A stretch of 64,000 nucleotides of DNA, from positions 124,001 to 188,000 of the forward strand of contig JAWKZQ010000003.1 of the NCBI GenBank assembly GCA_041395865.1, written 5' to 3'. A program made the position numbers and the translations under genes. Under the pieces are notes generated by a model. It was not told the DNA's origin. It did no database searches and saw only the letters and a program-made list of their open reading frames with translations. The DNA comes from IMCC2047 sp041395865 (GTDB lineage Bacteria > Pseudomonadota > Gammaproteobacteria > Pseudomonadales > IMCC2047). Shown in pieces: positions 17,217 to 25,578 of the stretch. Position 1 is the first letter of the stretch, and every line of letters starts with the position of its first letter.

Positions 17217-18419
17217 ATGGGACTGAGAAATATACTCGATAGAATTGAGCCCCATGTCGCCAAGGGCGGAAAACATGAAAAATGGTATGCCTTGTACGAA
17301 GCGATCGATACCTTTTTCTACACCCCCCCCTCGGTAACCCGGGCCGGATCGCATGTGCGTGACGGTGTAGACCTGAAACGCATGATGATTACCGTGTGGC
17401 TATGTACTTTCCCGGCCATGTTTTTCGGTATGTATAACGTCGGCCTTCAGGCCAACGAAGCCATGGCAAGCCTCGGTATTACCGATGTTGAAGGCTGGCG
17501 CGGCTTCTTTATCGGCCTGTTTGGCGGTGGCGCTTATAATGCCAATAGTATTTGGGATTGTTTCGTTCACGGCGCATTGTATTTCCTCCCGGTGTATGCC
17601 GTCGTGTTCCTTGTCGGCGGTTTCTGGGAAGTGCTCTTTGCCTCAGTGCGAGGCCATGAGGTGAACGAAGGCTTCTTCGTGACGTCAGTCCTGTTTGCAT
17701 TGATTCTCCCTCCCGACGTTCCTTTGTGGCAGGCAGCACTTGGTATTTCCTTCGGTGTCGTCATTGGTAAGGAAGTGTTCGGCGGTACGGGTAAGAACTT
17801 CCTCAACCCGGCGTTAACCGGTCGTGCTTTCCTGTTCTTTGCTTACCCGGCGGAAATGTCCGGTGATTCGGTCTGGACCGCTGTGGACGGATTTACCGGA
17901 GCCACAGTGCTGGGTCAAGCCGCGCTGGGTGGTATGGACACGCTGACAACGACCTGGAACGAGGCGTTTATCGGCTATATCCCTGGTTCCATGGGCGAAA
18001 CTTCAACGCTGGCTATCCTGATCGGTGGTCTCTACCTGCTGTACACCAAAATCGCCTCCTGGCGTATCGTTGCCGGTGTGCTGCTGGGAACGATTGGTTT
18101 GTCGTTGCTGTTTAACGCAATCGGTTCAGATACCAACCCGATGTTTGCAATGCCCTGGCATTGGCACATGGTTGTCGGCGGTTTTGCCTTTGCGACCTTC
18201 TTCATGGCAACCGATCCTGTCTCTGCCTCTATGACCAATACCGGCAAATGGGTGTTTGGTGCATTGATCGGTGTGATGGTGGTGCTGATTCGTGTGGTCA
18301 ACCCGGCCTTCCCCGAAGGCATGATGCTGGCCATTCTGTTTGCCAACCTGTTTGCACCGTTGATCGACTTCTTCGTGGTGCAGGCCAATATCAAGCGGAG
18401 GGCTCTGCGTAATGTCTAA
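17217..18419 (+). CDS. nqrB: Na+-NQR subunit B
   Basis: Integral membrane subunit that binds covalent FMN and riboflavin and forms the sodium path. 400 aa with about ten hydrophobic segments. The FMN-attachment threonine is Thr230 in DGFTGATVLGQ (Thr236 in Vibrio). GKNFLNPALTGRAFLFFAYPAEMSGD and the C-terminal PEGMMLAILFANLFAPLIDF match the RnfD/NqrB fold. Covalent FMN needs the ApbE transferase, encoded downstream. Two bases after nqrA; its end overlaps nqrC by 8 bp, indicating coupling. Confidence 0.97.
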   Translation: MGLRNILDRIEPHVAKGGKHEKWYALYEAIDTFFYTPPSVTRAGSHVRDGVDLKRMMITVWLCTFPAMFFGMYNVGLQANEAMASLGITDVEGWRGFFIGLFGGGAYNANSIWDCFVHGALYFLPVYAVVFLVGGFWEVLFASVRGHEVNEGFFVTSVLFALILPPDVPLWQAALGISFGVVIGKEVFGGTGKNFLNPALTGRAFLFFAYPAEMSGDSVWTAVDGFTGATVLGQAALGGMDTLTTTWNEAFIGYIPGSMGETSTLAILIGGLYLLYTKIASWRIVAGVLLGTIGLSLLFNAIGSDTNPMFAMPWHWHMVVGGFAFATFFMATDPVSASMTNTGKWVFGALIGVMVVLIRVVNPAFPEGMMLAILFANLFAPLIDFFVVQANIKRRALRNV

Positions 18420-19185
18420 TAAAGACTCCATCAAGAGCACGATTACCGTGGCGCTGCTGTTGTGCCTGGTATGCTCCATCATCGTGTCCGGCGCTGCGGT
18501 AATGCTGAAACCCCTTCAGCAGGCCAATAAGGCGCTGGATAAGAAAAACAATATTCTGTTAGCGGCAGGTATTGAAACCGAAGGGCAGGATATTGAAACC
18601 CTGTTCGAGCAGTTTACGCCGCGAGTGGTTGACCTGGAAACCGGTCGTTATGTGACCGATATTGACCCTGCCAGCTACGATCAGCGTAAAGCCGCGAAAG
18701 ATCCTAAGCTTTCTGATGCGCTGAGCGGTGACGAAGATATTGCCAGCATCGGCCGCCGTGAAAAGTACGCGACCGTATACCTGTTGGAAAAGGATGGTCA
18801 GCTGGATCGTATTATCCTGCCGGTTAAAGGCTATGCACTGTGGTCGACACTCTACGGCTTCCTGGCGCTTGAGGGTGATGGCAATACGGTTGCTGGCCTG
18901 GGCTTCTACGAACATGCTGAAACGCCTGGACTGGGTGGTGAAATCGATAATCCCCGCTGGAAAGCCCTGTGGCCAGGTAAACAGATTTTCGACGCCAATG
19001 GACGATTGGCGGTAGATCTGGTTAAAGGCTCTGTTGATCCATCAAACCCCAAGGCAATTAACCAGGTTGACGGCCTGTCTGGTGCAACGCTGACCACTAA
19101 CGGCGTAGAGAACCTGTTACGGTTCTGGCTGGGTGAAAACGGGTTTGGTCCGTACCTGACGAACCTGCGAGCAGGAGGTGTGTAA
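18412..19185 (+). CDS. nqrC: Na+-NQR subunit C
   Basis: Membrane-anchored periplasmic flavoprotein of the complex. 257 aa with one N-terminal helix (residues 11-33) and an FMN-binding domain whose modified threonine is Thr226 in GLSGATLTTNG (Thr225 in Vibrio). The domain also has TPGLGGEI near 171. Overlaps nqrB by 8 bp and ends one base into nqrD (TAATG). Confidence 0.97.
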   Translation: MSNKDSIKSTITVALLLCLVCSIIVSGAAVMLKPLQQANKALDKKNNILLAAGIETEGQDIETLFEQFTPRVVDLETGRYVTDIDPASYDQRKAAKDPKLSDALSGDEDIASIGRREKYATVYLLEKDGQLDRIILPVKGYALWSTLYGFLALEGDGNTVAGLGFYEHAETPGLGGEIDNPRWKALWPGKQIFDANGRLAVDLVKGSVDPSNPKAINQVDGLSGATLTTNGVENLLRFWLGENGFGPYLTNLRAGGV

Positions 19186-19853
19186 TGGCTGATAACGCAA
19201 AAAGTGTTGTAGTTGAGCCGATTTTTGAAAACAACCCAATTGCCCTCCAAATTCTGGGTATTTGTTCGGCGTTGGCGGTTACCAGCAACCTGCAGGTAAC
19301 CTTAGTGATGGCAATTGCTCTGACGTTAGTGACGGCCTGTTCGAACTTTTCTATTGCGTTGATTCGTAATCGAATTCCGAACAGTATCCGTATTATCGTG
19401 CAGATGATCATTATTGCATCGTTGGTAATTGTGGTAGATCAGATTCTGAAAGCCTATGCCTACAGTATTAGTAAGCAACTGTCGGTGTTTGTAGGCCTGA
19501 TTATCACCAACTGTATCGTGATGGGGCGTGCGGAAGCCTTTGCGATGAAAAACCGTCCAGGGCTGAGTTTCCTGGATGGGATCGGTAACGGGCTGGGGTA
19601 TAGCACCGTACTGATTTCTGTCGCTATTGTCCGTGAGCTGACCGGTTCCGGGAAGCTGTTTGGCATCGAAATCTTTAAAACAGTCACCGAGGGTGGCTGG
19701 TATGTGCCTAATGGCCTGATGTTGCTGCCGCCGAGTGCCTTCTTTGTGATTGGTCTGTTGATCTGGGCGCTGCGTACCTGGAAACCTAAACAGGTCGAGG
19801 AGAAGGAATACCAATTGGCTCCTCAGAACTCATCCATGCATGAGGCCCACTAA
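19185..19853 (+). CDS. nqrD: Na+-NQR subunit D
   Basis: A 222-aa integral membrane subunit with six predicted helices, homologous to RnfE. Cysteines in LVTACSNFSI and ITNCIVMGRAEAF correspond to the ligands of the intramembrane iron-sulfur centre formed with NqrE. Start ATG 19185 overlaps the nqrC stop (TAATG). The C-terminal tail after residue 205 is polar and cytoplasmic. Confidence 0.96.
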   Translation: MADNAKSVVVEPIFENNPIALQILGICSALAVTSNLQVTLVMAIALTLVTACSNFSIALIRNRIPNSIRIIVQMIIIASLVIVVDQILKAYAYSISKQLSVFVGLIITNCIVMGRAEAFAMKNRPGLSFLDGIGNGLGYSTVLISVAIVRELTGSGKLFGIEIFKTVTEGGWYVPNGLMLLPPSAFFVIGLLIWALRTWKPKQVEEKEYQLAPQNSSMHEAH

Positions 19854-19855
19854 TC

Positions 19856-20467
19856 ATGTTTGAATACTATATTAGTCTCTTTATTAAGGCCGTATTCGTT
19901 GAGAATATGGCGCTGGCTTTCTTCCTGGGTATGTGTACGTTCCTTGCCGTATCCAAGAAGGTGCAAACAGCCATTGGCCTGGGTGTTGCGGTAGTTGTCG
20001 TACAAACCATCACAGTACCTATTAATAACCTGATTTATACCTACCTGCTGAAAGAGGGCGCCTTGGCATGGGCTGGCCTGCCAGAGGTTGATTTGAGCTT
20101 CCTGGGGCTGTTGAGCTACATCGGTGTTATTGCAGCGCTGGTGCAGATTCTCGAAATGTTCCTGGACCGTTACGTACCTGCTCTTTACAACGCACTGGGT
20201 GTGTTCTTGCCGCTGATTACTGTGAACTGTGCCATCCTGGGTGGTTCCCTGTTTATGGTGGAGCGTGATTACAACCTGGGCGAGAGTGTCGTTTACGGGT
20301 TGGGCTCCGGTTTCGGTTGGGCACTGGCTATTACCGCCCTGGCTGGGATCCGTGAAAAACTGAAATACAGTGATGTGCCACAGGGTTTGCGTGGACTGGG
20401 CATTACCTTCCTCACCGTTGGACTGATGGCGTTGGGCTTTATGTCCTTCTCTGGCGTTCAGCTTTAA
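19856..20467 (+). CDS. nqrE: Na+-NQR subunit E
   Basis: A 203-aa membrane subunit, the RnfA homologue, with six helices. Cysteines in FLGMCTFLAVS (near 26) and TVNCAILGGSLF (near 120) complete the intramembrane iron-sulfur centre with NqrD. Two bases after nqrD; 30 bp before nqrF. Full family length (198-202). Confidence 0.96.
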   Translation: MFEYYISLFIKAVFVENMALAFFLGMCTFLAVSKKVQTAIGLGVAVVVVQTITVPINNLIYTYLLKEGALAWAGLPEVDLSFLGLLSYIGVIAALVQILEMFLDRYVPALYNALGVFLPLITVNCAILGGSLFMVERDYNLGESVVYGLGSGFGWALAITALAGIREKLKYSDVPQGLRGLGITFLTVGLMALGFMSFSGVQL

Positions 20468-20497
20468 AGGTCAACTGGATAAAGGTTAAGGATTAGT

Positions 20498-21724
20498 ATG
20501 AATCTGGAAATTTATCTTGGCGTCGGCATGTTTACGGCTATCGTGGCTTTATTGGTAGTCATCATTCTGATTGCCCGTTCCAAACTGGTTAGCTCCGGTG
20601 ACGTGACCATTGAAATCAACGGTGATCCGTCTAGATCGATTCAAGTACCAGCCGGCGATAAGCTGCTGCAAACGCTGGCGAGCAACGGAATCTTCCTGTC
20701 CTCCGCCTGCGGCGGCGGTGGCACCTGTGCTCAGTGTGAGTGTGTTGTAAAAGAGGGTGGTGGCTCCATGCTTCCAACTGAAGAGGGGCACTTTACCCGC
20801 GGCGAGAAGCGTGAAGGGCATCGCTTGTCCTGTCAGGTTGCTGTTAAGCAGGATATGAAAATTGAAATCCCCGAAGAGGTTTTCGGGGTTAAGCAGTGGC
20901 GCTGCAAAGTTCGCTCTAACGAAAATGTTGCCACTTTCATTAAGGAGCTGGTACTTGAACTGCCCGAAGGTGAGGAAGTGGATTTCCGCGCTGGCGGTTA
21001 CGTGCAGTTGGAAGTGCCGCCTCACCATGTGAAGTACAAGGACTTCGAGATTCAGGAAGAGTATCGCGAGGACTGGGACAAGTTCAACATGTGGCGCTAC
21101 GAATCAATCGTTAACGAGCCGGTAGTACGCGCCTATTCCATGGCAAACTATCCGGAAGAGAAGGGATTGGTGAAATTCAATATTCGTATTGCTTCACCGC
21201 CTCCGGGTACCGATTTCCCTCCCGGAAAAATGTCTTCCTATGTGTTTAACCTGAAACCCGGTGATGAAATTGACGTGTTCGGCCCCTTTGGCGAGTTCTT
21301 CGCCAAGGACACCGAAGCAGAGATGGTGTTCATCGGTGGTGGTGCCGGTATGGCGCCGATGCGTTCTCATATCTTTGACCAGCTGAAGCGATTGAAGAGC
21401 AAACGCAAAATGTCATTCTGGTATGGTGCTCGTAGCCTTCGTGAGATGTTCTATGCAGAGGAGTACGACCAGCTGGCTGCGGAAAATGATAACTTTCAGT
21501 GGCATGTCGCGCTCTCTGACCCGATGCCAGAAGATAACTGGACGGGCTACACGGGCTTTATTCACAACGTGCTGCTGGAAAATTACCTGAAGGATCACCC
21601 CGCACCGGAGGACTGTGAGTTCTATATGTGTGGGCCTCCGATGATGAATGCGGCAGTGATTAAAATGCTCGAGGATTTGGGCGTTGAGCCAGAGAATATT
21701 CTGCTGGATGACTTCGGCGGTTAA
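20498..21724 (+). CDS. nqrF: Na+-NQR subunit F (NADH-oxidising, 2Fe-2S and FAD)
   Basis: The electron entry subunit. 408 aa with one N-terminal helix, then a plant-type ferredoxin domain with Cys71, Cys77, Cys80 (SACGGGGTCAQC) and Cys112, each one residue later than in Vibrio. A ferredoxin-reductase module follows: FAD-binding RAYSMANYP near 209, the NADH-binding GGGAGMAPMRSH near 286, and C-terminal CGPPMMNAAVIKML. Ends 21724, just before or overlapping apbE depending on the start used there. Confidence 0.97.
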   Translation: MNLEIYLGVGMFTAIVALLVVIILIARSKLVSSGDVTIEINGDPSRSIQVPAGDKLLQTLASNGIFLSSACGGGGTCAQCECVVKEGGGSMLPTEEGHFTRGEKREGHRLSCQVAVKQDMKIEIPEEVFGVKQWRCKVRSNENVATFIKELVLELPEGEEVDFRAGGYVQLEVPPHHVKYKDFEIQEEYREDWDKFNMWRYESIVNEPVVRAYSMANYPEEKGLVKFNIRIASPPPGTDFPPGKMSSYVFNLKPGDEIDVFGPFGEFFAKDTEAEMVFIGGGAGMAPMRSHIFDQLKRLKSKRKMSFWYGARSLREMFYAEEYDQLAAENDNFQWHVALSDPMPEDNWTGYTGFIHNVLLENYLKDHPAPEDCEFYMCGPPMMNAAVIKMLEDLGVEPENILLDDFGG

Positions 21725-21764
21725 CATCCAAAACCTGAACTGCACCCGGCTGCTTAACGGTCTG

Positions 21765-22805
21765 GTGCAGTTTTTTAAATATACGCTGCTATTGCTGGTT
21801 TTCCCGTTTATTCTGACGGGCTGCGAAAAAGATCAGCCGCTCGAAAGCGCCGTTACCCCTCATGATTTCGCCGGCCAGGTAATGGGAACCTGGTATACGG
21901 TTAAGTACTTTGCGCCCGCCGCGACGAATAACCCGCCACCCCTTCAAGAAATTGATCGCCAAATTGATGCTGCCTTAGTCCAGGTGGATCAACTGATGTC
22001 AACTTATAAAGCCAGCTCCGAGGTGAGTCGTTTCAATGAAGCGAAGCCCGGGCAATGGTTTGATGTCTCAGAGCAAACTTTTACAGTGATTTCCCTGGCT
22101 CAGCGTATTAGCGAGCAAACCTCGGGCAGCTTTGATATTACCGTTGCACCGCTGGTTGATTTATGGGGGTTTGGGCCCGACCCGAGAACGGTCGAGGTCC
22201 CTGATAAGCAGCACATCGAGTCTTTATTGGCAAATCTGGGTTACCAAAATCTCGAGCTCGATGCTGAAAAAAAGCGAATACGTAAGAAGGCGGAACTGCG
22301 GATTGATCTGTCGGCAATAGCCAAGGGCTTTGCCGTTGACCAGGTGGCTAATTACCTGGACGAAACCGGTATCGTCAGCTATATGGTTGAGGTGGGCGGC
22401 GAAATCCGCACACGCGGTTACAAGCCCGGGCAACAGCCTTGGCGCATTGCCATTGAATCACCCAATCCGTTACAACGGGAAGTGGATCGGATCATTAACG
22501 TCACCGATCGTGCTGTGGCAACGTCAGGCGATTATCGAAACTATTTTGAAAAGGATGGCCGGCGCTATTCTCACACGATTGACCCGAAGACAGGCTATCC
22601 GGTTACCCACCGATTGGCGTCAGTTACCGTCATCGCAGATACGGCCGCCGAGGCTGATGCATTGGCGACGGCTTTTTCAGTGATGGGGTCGGATCAAGCA
22701 ATGCGATACGCAAAGGCGTATAATGTGGCTGCGTATTTTATAGTAAAGGAAAGGGAGGGGTTCATGGCGAAACTCAGCGATGCGTTTGTGACCATGGGCC
22801 AGTAA
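21765..22805 (+). CDS. apbE: FAD:protein FMN transferase, lipoprotein
   Basis: Attaches FMN to threonine in NqrB and NqrC on the periplasmic side. From GTG 21765 it is 346 aa: MQFFKYTLLLLVFPFILTGCEKDQ is split here as a hydrophobic leader ending in the lipobox LTGC. ATG 21708 is an alternative start that adds 19 residues and overlaps nqrF by 17 bp. ApbE motifs: MGTWYTVKYF, SEVSRFNE, VEVGGEIRTRG, AVATSGDYRNYF and YSHTIDPKTGYPV, with the Mg-binding region near AEADALATAFSVMG. Family length is about 340. Genetic linkage to nqr fixes its role. Confidence 0.94.
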   Translation: MQFFKYTLLLLVFPFILTGCEKDQPLESAVTPHDFAGQVMGTWYTVKYFAPAATNNPPPLQEIDRQIDAALVQVDQLMSTYKASSEVSRFNEAKPGQWFDVSEQTFTVISLAQRISEQTSGSFDITVAPLVDLWGFGPDPRTVEVPDKQHIESLLANLGYQNLELDAEKKRIRKKAELRIDLSAIAKGFAVDQVANYLDETGIVSYMVEVGGEIRTRGYKPGQQPWRIAIESPNPLQREVDRIINVTDRAVATSGDYRNYFEKDGRRYSHTIDPKTGYPVTHRLASVTVIADTAAEADALATAFSVMGSDQAMRYAKAYNVAAYFIVKEREGFMAKLSDAFVTMGQ

Positions 22806-22811
22806 ATAATT

Positions 22812-23075
22812 ATGATGACTCTGATGCTTCTTGCGTTTGGCTTTATGCTGTTTATTGTCATTGCGATGGCCGTAGGTGTGCTGCTTGGGCGTAAGCCAAT
22901 TTCAGGCTCCTGTGGTGGCTTAAGCGCAATTGGCATGAAATCCGCGTGTGATGTTTGCGGTGGAAATGATGAAGTCTGCGAAAAGGAAAAGCTAAAAAAA
23001 AGCCAGTCTGGTAATGTAAATGCCAAGAGCCTTACCTACAATGCTGCAGAGCTTGATAAAAAACAGTCTCAATAA
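22812..23075 (+). CDS. nqrM: NqrM, Na+-NQR maturation factor
   Basis: An 87-aa membrane protein needed for assembly of active Na+-NQR, thought to deliver iron to the NqrD/NqrE site. One N-terminal helix (residues 4-26) is followed by a cysteine motif: Cys34 (SCGGLSAIG), Cys46 and Cys49 (CDVCGG) and Cys56, the DUF539 signature. The C-terminal Lys-rich tail is variable. Six bases after apbE; ATG 22812 or the next codon ATG 22815 could be used. Confidence 0.93.
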   Translation: MMTLMLLAFGFMLFIVIAMAVGVLLGRKPISGSCGGLSAIGMKSACDVCGGNDEVCEKEKLKKSQSGNVNAKSLTYNAAELDKKQSQ

Positions 23076-23092
23076 ATGCTAGGGGATAATGC

Positions 23093-24568
23093 ATGACTAA
23101 AGCTTCCAAACACTACGATACTATCGTCATAGGCAGCGGGCCTGGTGGCGAAGCTGCGGCAATGAACCTGGCCAAGCACGGCCAAAGGGTGGCCATGGTG
23201 GAAAAGTACAAAGTAGTGGGTGGAGCCTGTACCCATCTTGGCACCATTCCATCGAAAGCATTGCGCCATTCGGTCAGTGAGGCGATAGCCTTTAATACCA
23301 ACCCGATGTTCCGAAAGATCGGTGAGCCTCGTGTATTCTGCTATCAGGATGTACTTAAACACGCAAAGGACATTGCCCAGAAGCAGGTAGTGGTGCGAAC
23401 AGACTTTTACTCTCGCAATAAAATTGATCTGGTATTTGGTTGGGCCAGTTTTGTCGATACGCATACCATTAAGGTTGTACTTACCGATAGAGATGAGCAT
23501 AAAGATATCCTTTTAAGTGCGGACTGTTTCGTGATTGCTACAGGCTCGCGACCCTATCTTCCGGACGATATCGATTTTTCACACCCTCGAATTTACAACA
23601 GCGATACGATTCTGGATATGGAGCATACGCCGACCCGGCTCACCATCTATGGTGCAGGCGTGATCGGTTGTGAATATGCCTCTATTTTTTCAGGCTTGGG
23701 GGTCCGGGTTGGACTGGTTAACACGCGCGATCGCCTGCTATCGTTCTTGGACGACGAAATCGCTGATGCACTCAGTTACCAGTTGCGTAATGACAATGTA
23801 CTGGTCCGCCATAATGAGGAATATGAAAAAATCGAAGCTGACGATGACGGCGTAACGCTGCATATGAAGTCGGGTAAGATTATCCACTCTACAGCATTAC
23901 TCTGGTGTAACGGCCGAACCGGTAATACTGCTGACATGGGGTTGGAAAATATCGGCTTAACCCCTGACTCGCGCGGTCAACTGAAGGTTGATAAGTCATT
24001 CCGGACGAAAGTACCCCATATTTTTGCTGTAGGTGACGTTATTGGCTGGCCGAGTTTGGCCAGTGCCTCCTATGATCAAGGGCGGGCGGCCTCATTTGGC
24101 ATCATGGGTAAGAAAAGCTACTGGAAGTCCCATGATGTACCGACCGGGATTTACACGATTCCTGAAATCAGTTCGGTGGGTAAAACGGAGCGTGAATTAA
24201 CGGAGAGCCGGGTACCCTATGAGGTAGGCCAAGCACATTTCAAAAACACCGCTCGTGCTCAAATTACCGGCCAACGTATGGGTATGCTGAAGATTCTGTT
24301 CCACCGTGAGACCCTGCAGATTCTTGGTATCCACTGTTTTGGCGATCAGGCCGCTGAGATTATTCACATTGGCCAGGCAATTATGAATCAAAAGGGTCGA
24401 GGCAACTCAATCAAATACTTTACGGCTCATACCTTTAATTATCCCACCATGGCCGAAGCCTATCGCATCGCTGCCCTGGATGGACTAAACAGGGTTCGTT
24501 ACCAGGTGGATGACGAAGAAGTTGTGGATAATAAAGTAGCGAATATCTCGGATAAAATCAGTGGCTAA
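23093..24568 (+). CDS. sthA: Soluble pyridine nucleotide transhydrogenase
   Basis: FAD enzyme that balances NADPH and NADH in the cytoplasm. 491 aa with FAD-binding VIGSGPGGEAAAMNLAKHG, NAD(P)-binding IYGAGVIGCEYASIFSGLG and the second FAD block TKVPHIFAVGDVIGWPSLA. The redox-disulfide position reads CTHLGTIPSKAL: the second cysteine of the dithiol pair is replaced by Thr, as in E. coli SthA, separating it from dihydrolipoamide dehydrogenase. Starts 17 bp after nqrM, so it may be co-transcribed with nqr. Confidence 0.96.
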   Translation: MTKASKHYDTIVIGSGPGGEAAAMNLAKHGQRVAMVEKYKVVGGACTHLGTIPSKALRHSVSEAIAFNTNPMFRKIGEPRVFCYQDVLKHAKDIAQKQVVVRTDFYSRNKIDLVFGWASFVDTHTIKVVLTDRDEHKDILLSADCFVIATGSRPYLPDDIDFSHPRIYNSDTILDMEHTPTRLTIYGAGVIGCEYASIFSGLGVRVGLVNTRDRLLSFLDDEIADALSYQLRNDNVLVRHNEEYEKIEADDDGVTLHMKSGKIIHSTALLWCNGRTGNTADMGLENIGLTPDSRGQLKVDKSFRTKVPHIFAVGDVIGWPSLASASYDQGRAASFGIMGKKSYWKSHDVPTGIYTIPEISSVGKTERELTESRVPYEVGQAHFKNTARAQITGQRMGMLKILFHRETLQILGIHCFGDQAAEIIHIGQAIMNQKGRGNSIKYFTAHTFNYPTMAEAYRIAALDGLNRVRYQVDDEEVVDNKVANISDKISG

Positions 24569-24726
24569 CAGGCCGGCAGGGAAGCTCGGCTTCGGATCGG
24601 GTTTTTAGATGTAAACCTGAAACGCGCAAAATTAAGGTGCGTTTATAAAAATTCTTTTGGTACAATCGATGCAAAGCTTATGATTGAACCGACCCGTTCC
24701 GATTTTAATAACAATTAAGGGATGTT

Positions 24727-25194
24727 ATGAGTGAAGTAAATCGTTCAGGGGTAGAACGCCGCTCACAATCACAGTCCGACATCAATTCTCTAGTGATGTC
24801 CCGTTCCGATACGCTTTCTTTGTACACCGATCTGGCTGCTCACCGGCCATATAGTCTGGATGGCGAATTTCCCGATGAGTTACGCCGGTTTTGCCAGGCA
24901 TTGATTGACTACACGGCCAGCGCCCACTTCCAACTTTACCAGCACCTGGATGAAAACAAGGAGCGCCGCAAGGTTGTCCTGAGTGTGGCGGATGAGGTCT
25001 ATGAAGAAATTATCAAAACTACGGATCTTATCCTGACCTTTAACGATCGTTATGGAGCCGACGCAGATATTGAGGCGCATATGGGCCACGTCGAGCATGA
25101 CCTTTCGGTGCTGGGGGAAGCGCTGGCGGATCGTATCCAAAATGAAGATCGGATCATAGAAGCCATGATGAATGAACGCAGGCGATCCGCCTAA
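24727..25194 (+). CDS. Rsd/AlgQ family sigma-70 anti-sigma protein
   Basis: A 155-aa all-helical protein. The conserved core FCQALIDYTASAHFQLYQHL (residues 59-78) matches the FCxxLVDYxSAGHFxxY signature of Rsd/AlgQ, which binds region 4 of RpoD and shifts polymerase to alternative sigma factors. The other conserved feature is the DLILTFNDRYG stretch near 99. ATG 24727 follows TTAAGGG. A possible promoter TACAATCGATGC lies about 60 bp upstream, which can be read either as a sigma-70 -10 box or as a poor -24/-12 site. A strong terminator follows. Confidence 0.8.
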   Translation: MSEVNRSGVERRSQSQSDINSLVMSRSDTLSLYTDLAAHRPYSLDGEFPDELRRFCQALIDYTASAHFQLYQHLDENKERRKVVLSVADEVYEEIIKTTDLILTFNDRYGADADIEAHMGHVEHDLSVLGEALADRIQNEDRIIEAMMNERRRSA

Positions 25195-25223
25195 GTCTTA
25201 CCGATCAATCAACCTGATTAATC

Positions 25224-25250
25224 AAACGGCCGCGTGATGCGGCCGTTTTT
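25224..25250. terminator. Bidirectional intrinsic terminator between rsd and hspQ
   Basis: CGGCCGC and GCGGCCG pair around GTGAT with AAA on one side and TTTTT on the other, so it serves both convergent genes. Confidence 0.9.
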
Positions 25251-25566
25251 AGTTCGTATGCTTTTTGCTGAGGATGTAGCGGCCTTCCCTGAAGGCGCTG
25301 AAATAATCACTAATGGCCGGGTGTTTAACGGGCGATTTTGATTCACAGGGGCTCAGGTTTCTTTGTGCGACATAAGTCTCATGAGTCCCGTTGTGCACGA
25401 GCACCCTGTACCAGGGCTCGTCTTTTGGAGGCCTGCTTTTGGCCATCAGTTCATACCAGTCATCGGACAGCATAAAAGCGTGATCTACATCAATCACGAC
25501 GCCGCGGTAATCGAACAGGTTATGGATGACCAACTCTCCGACATTGAAGCGTGCTTGTTTTCCCAT
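25249..25566 (-). CDS. hspQ: Heat shock protein HspQ (YccV-like)
   Basis: A 105-aa protein with the YccV/hemimethylated-DNA-binding fold: ARFNVGELVIHNLFDYRGVV, then DEPWYRVLVHNGTHETYVAQ. In E. coli HspQ is a heat-shock protein and Lon specificity enhancer. Here its end overlaps the terminator hairpin. The start at 25566 is 13 bp from the prc stop, so it lies downstream of prc on the same strand and may be co-transcribed. Confidence 0.88.
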   Translation of the reverse strand: MGKQARFNVGELVIHNLFDYRGVVIDVDHAFMLSDDWYELMAKSRPPKDEPWYRVLVHNGTHETYVAQRNLSPCESKSPVKHPAISDYFSAFREGRYILSKKHTN

Positions 25567-25578
25567 TCTAGGACCTGG

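Noticed and set aside
24657..24672. Sigma-54 promoter before rsd
   Set aside because: Spacing is right but two key positions mismatch (T for C at -24, A for T at -12), and TACAAT there can equally be a sigma-70 -10 box.
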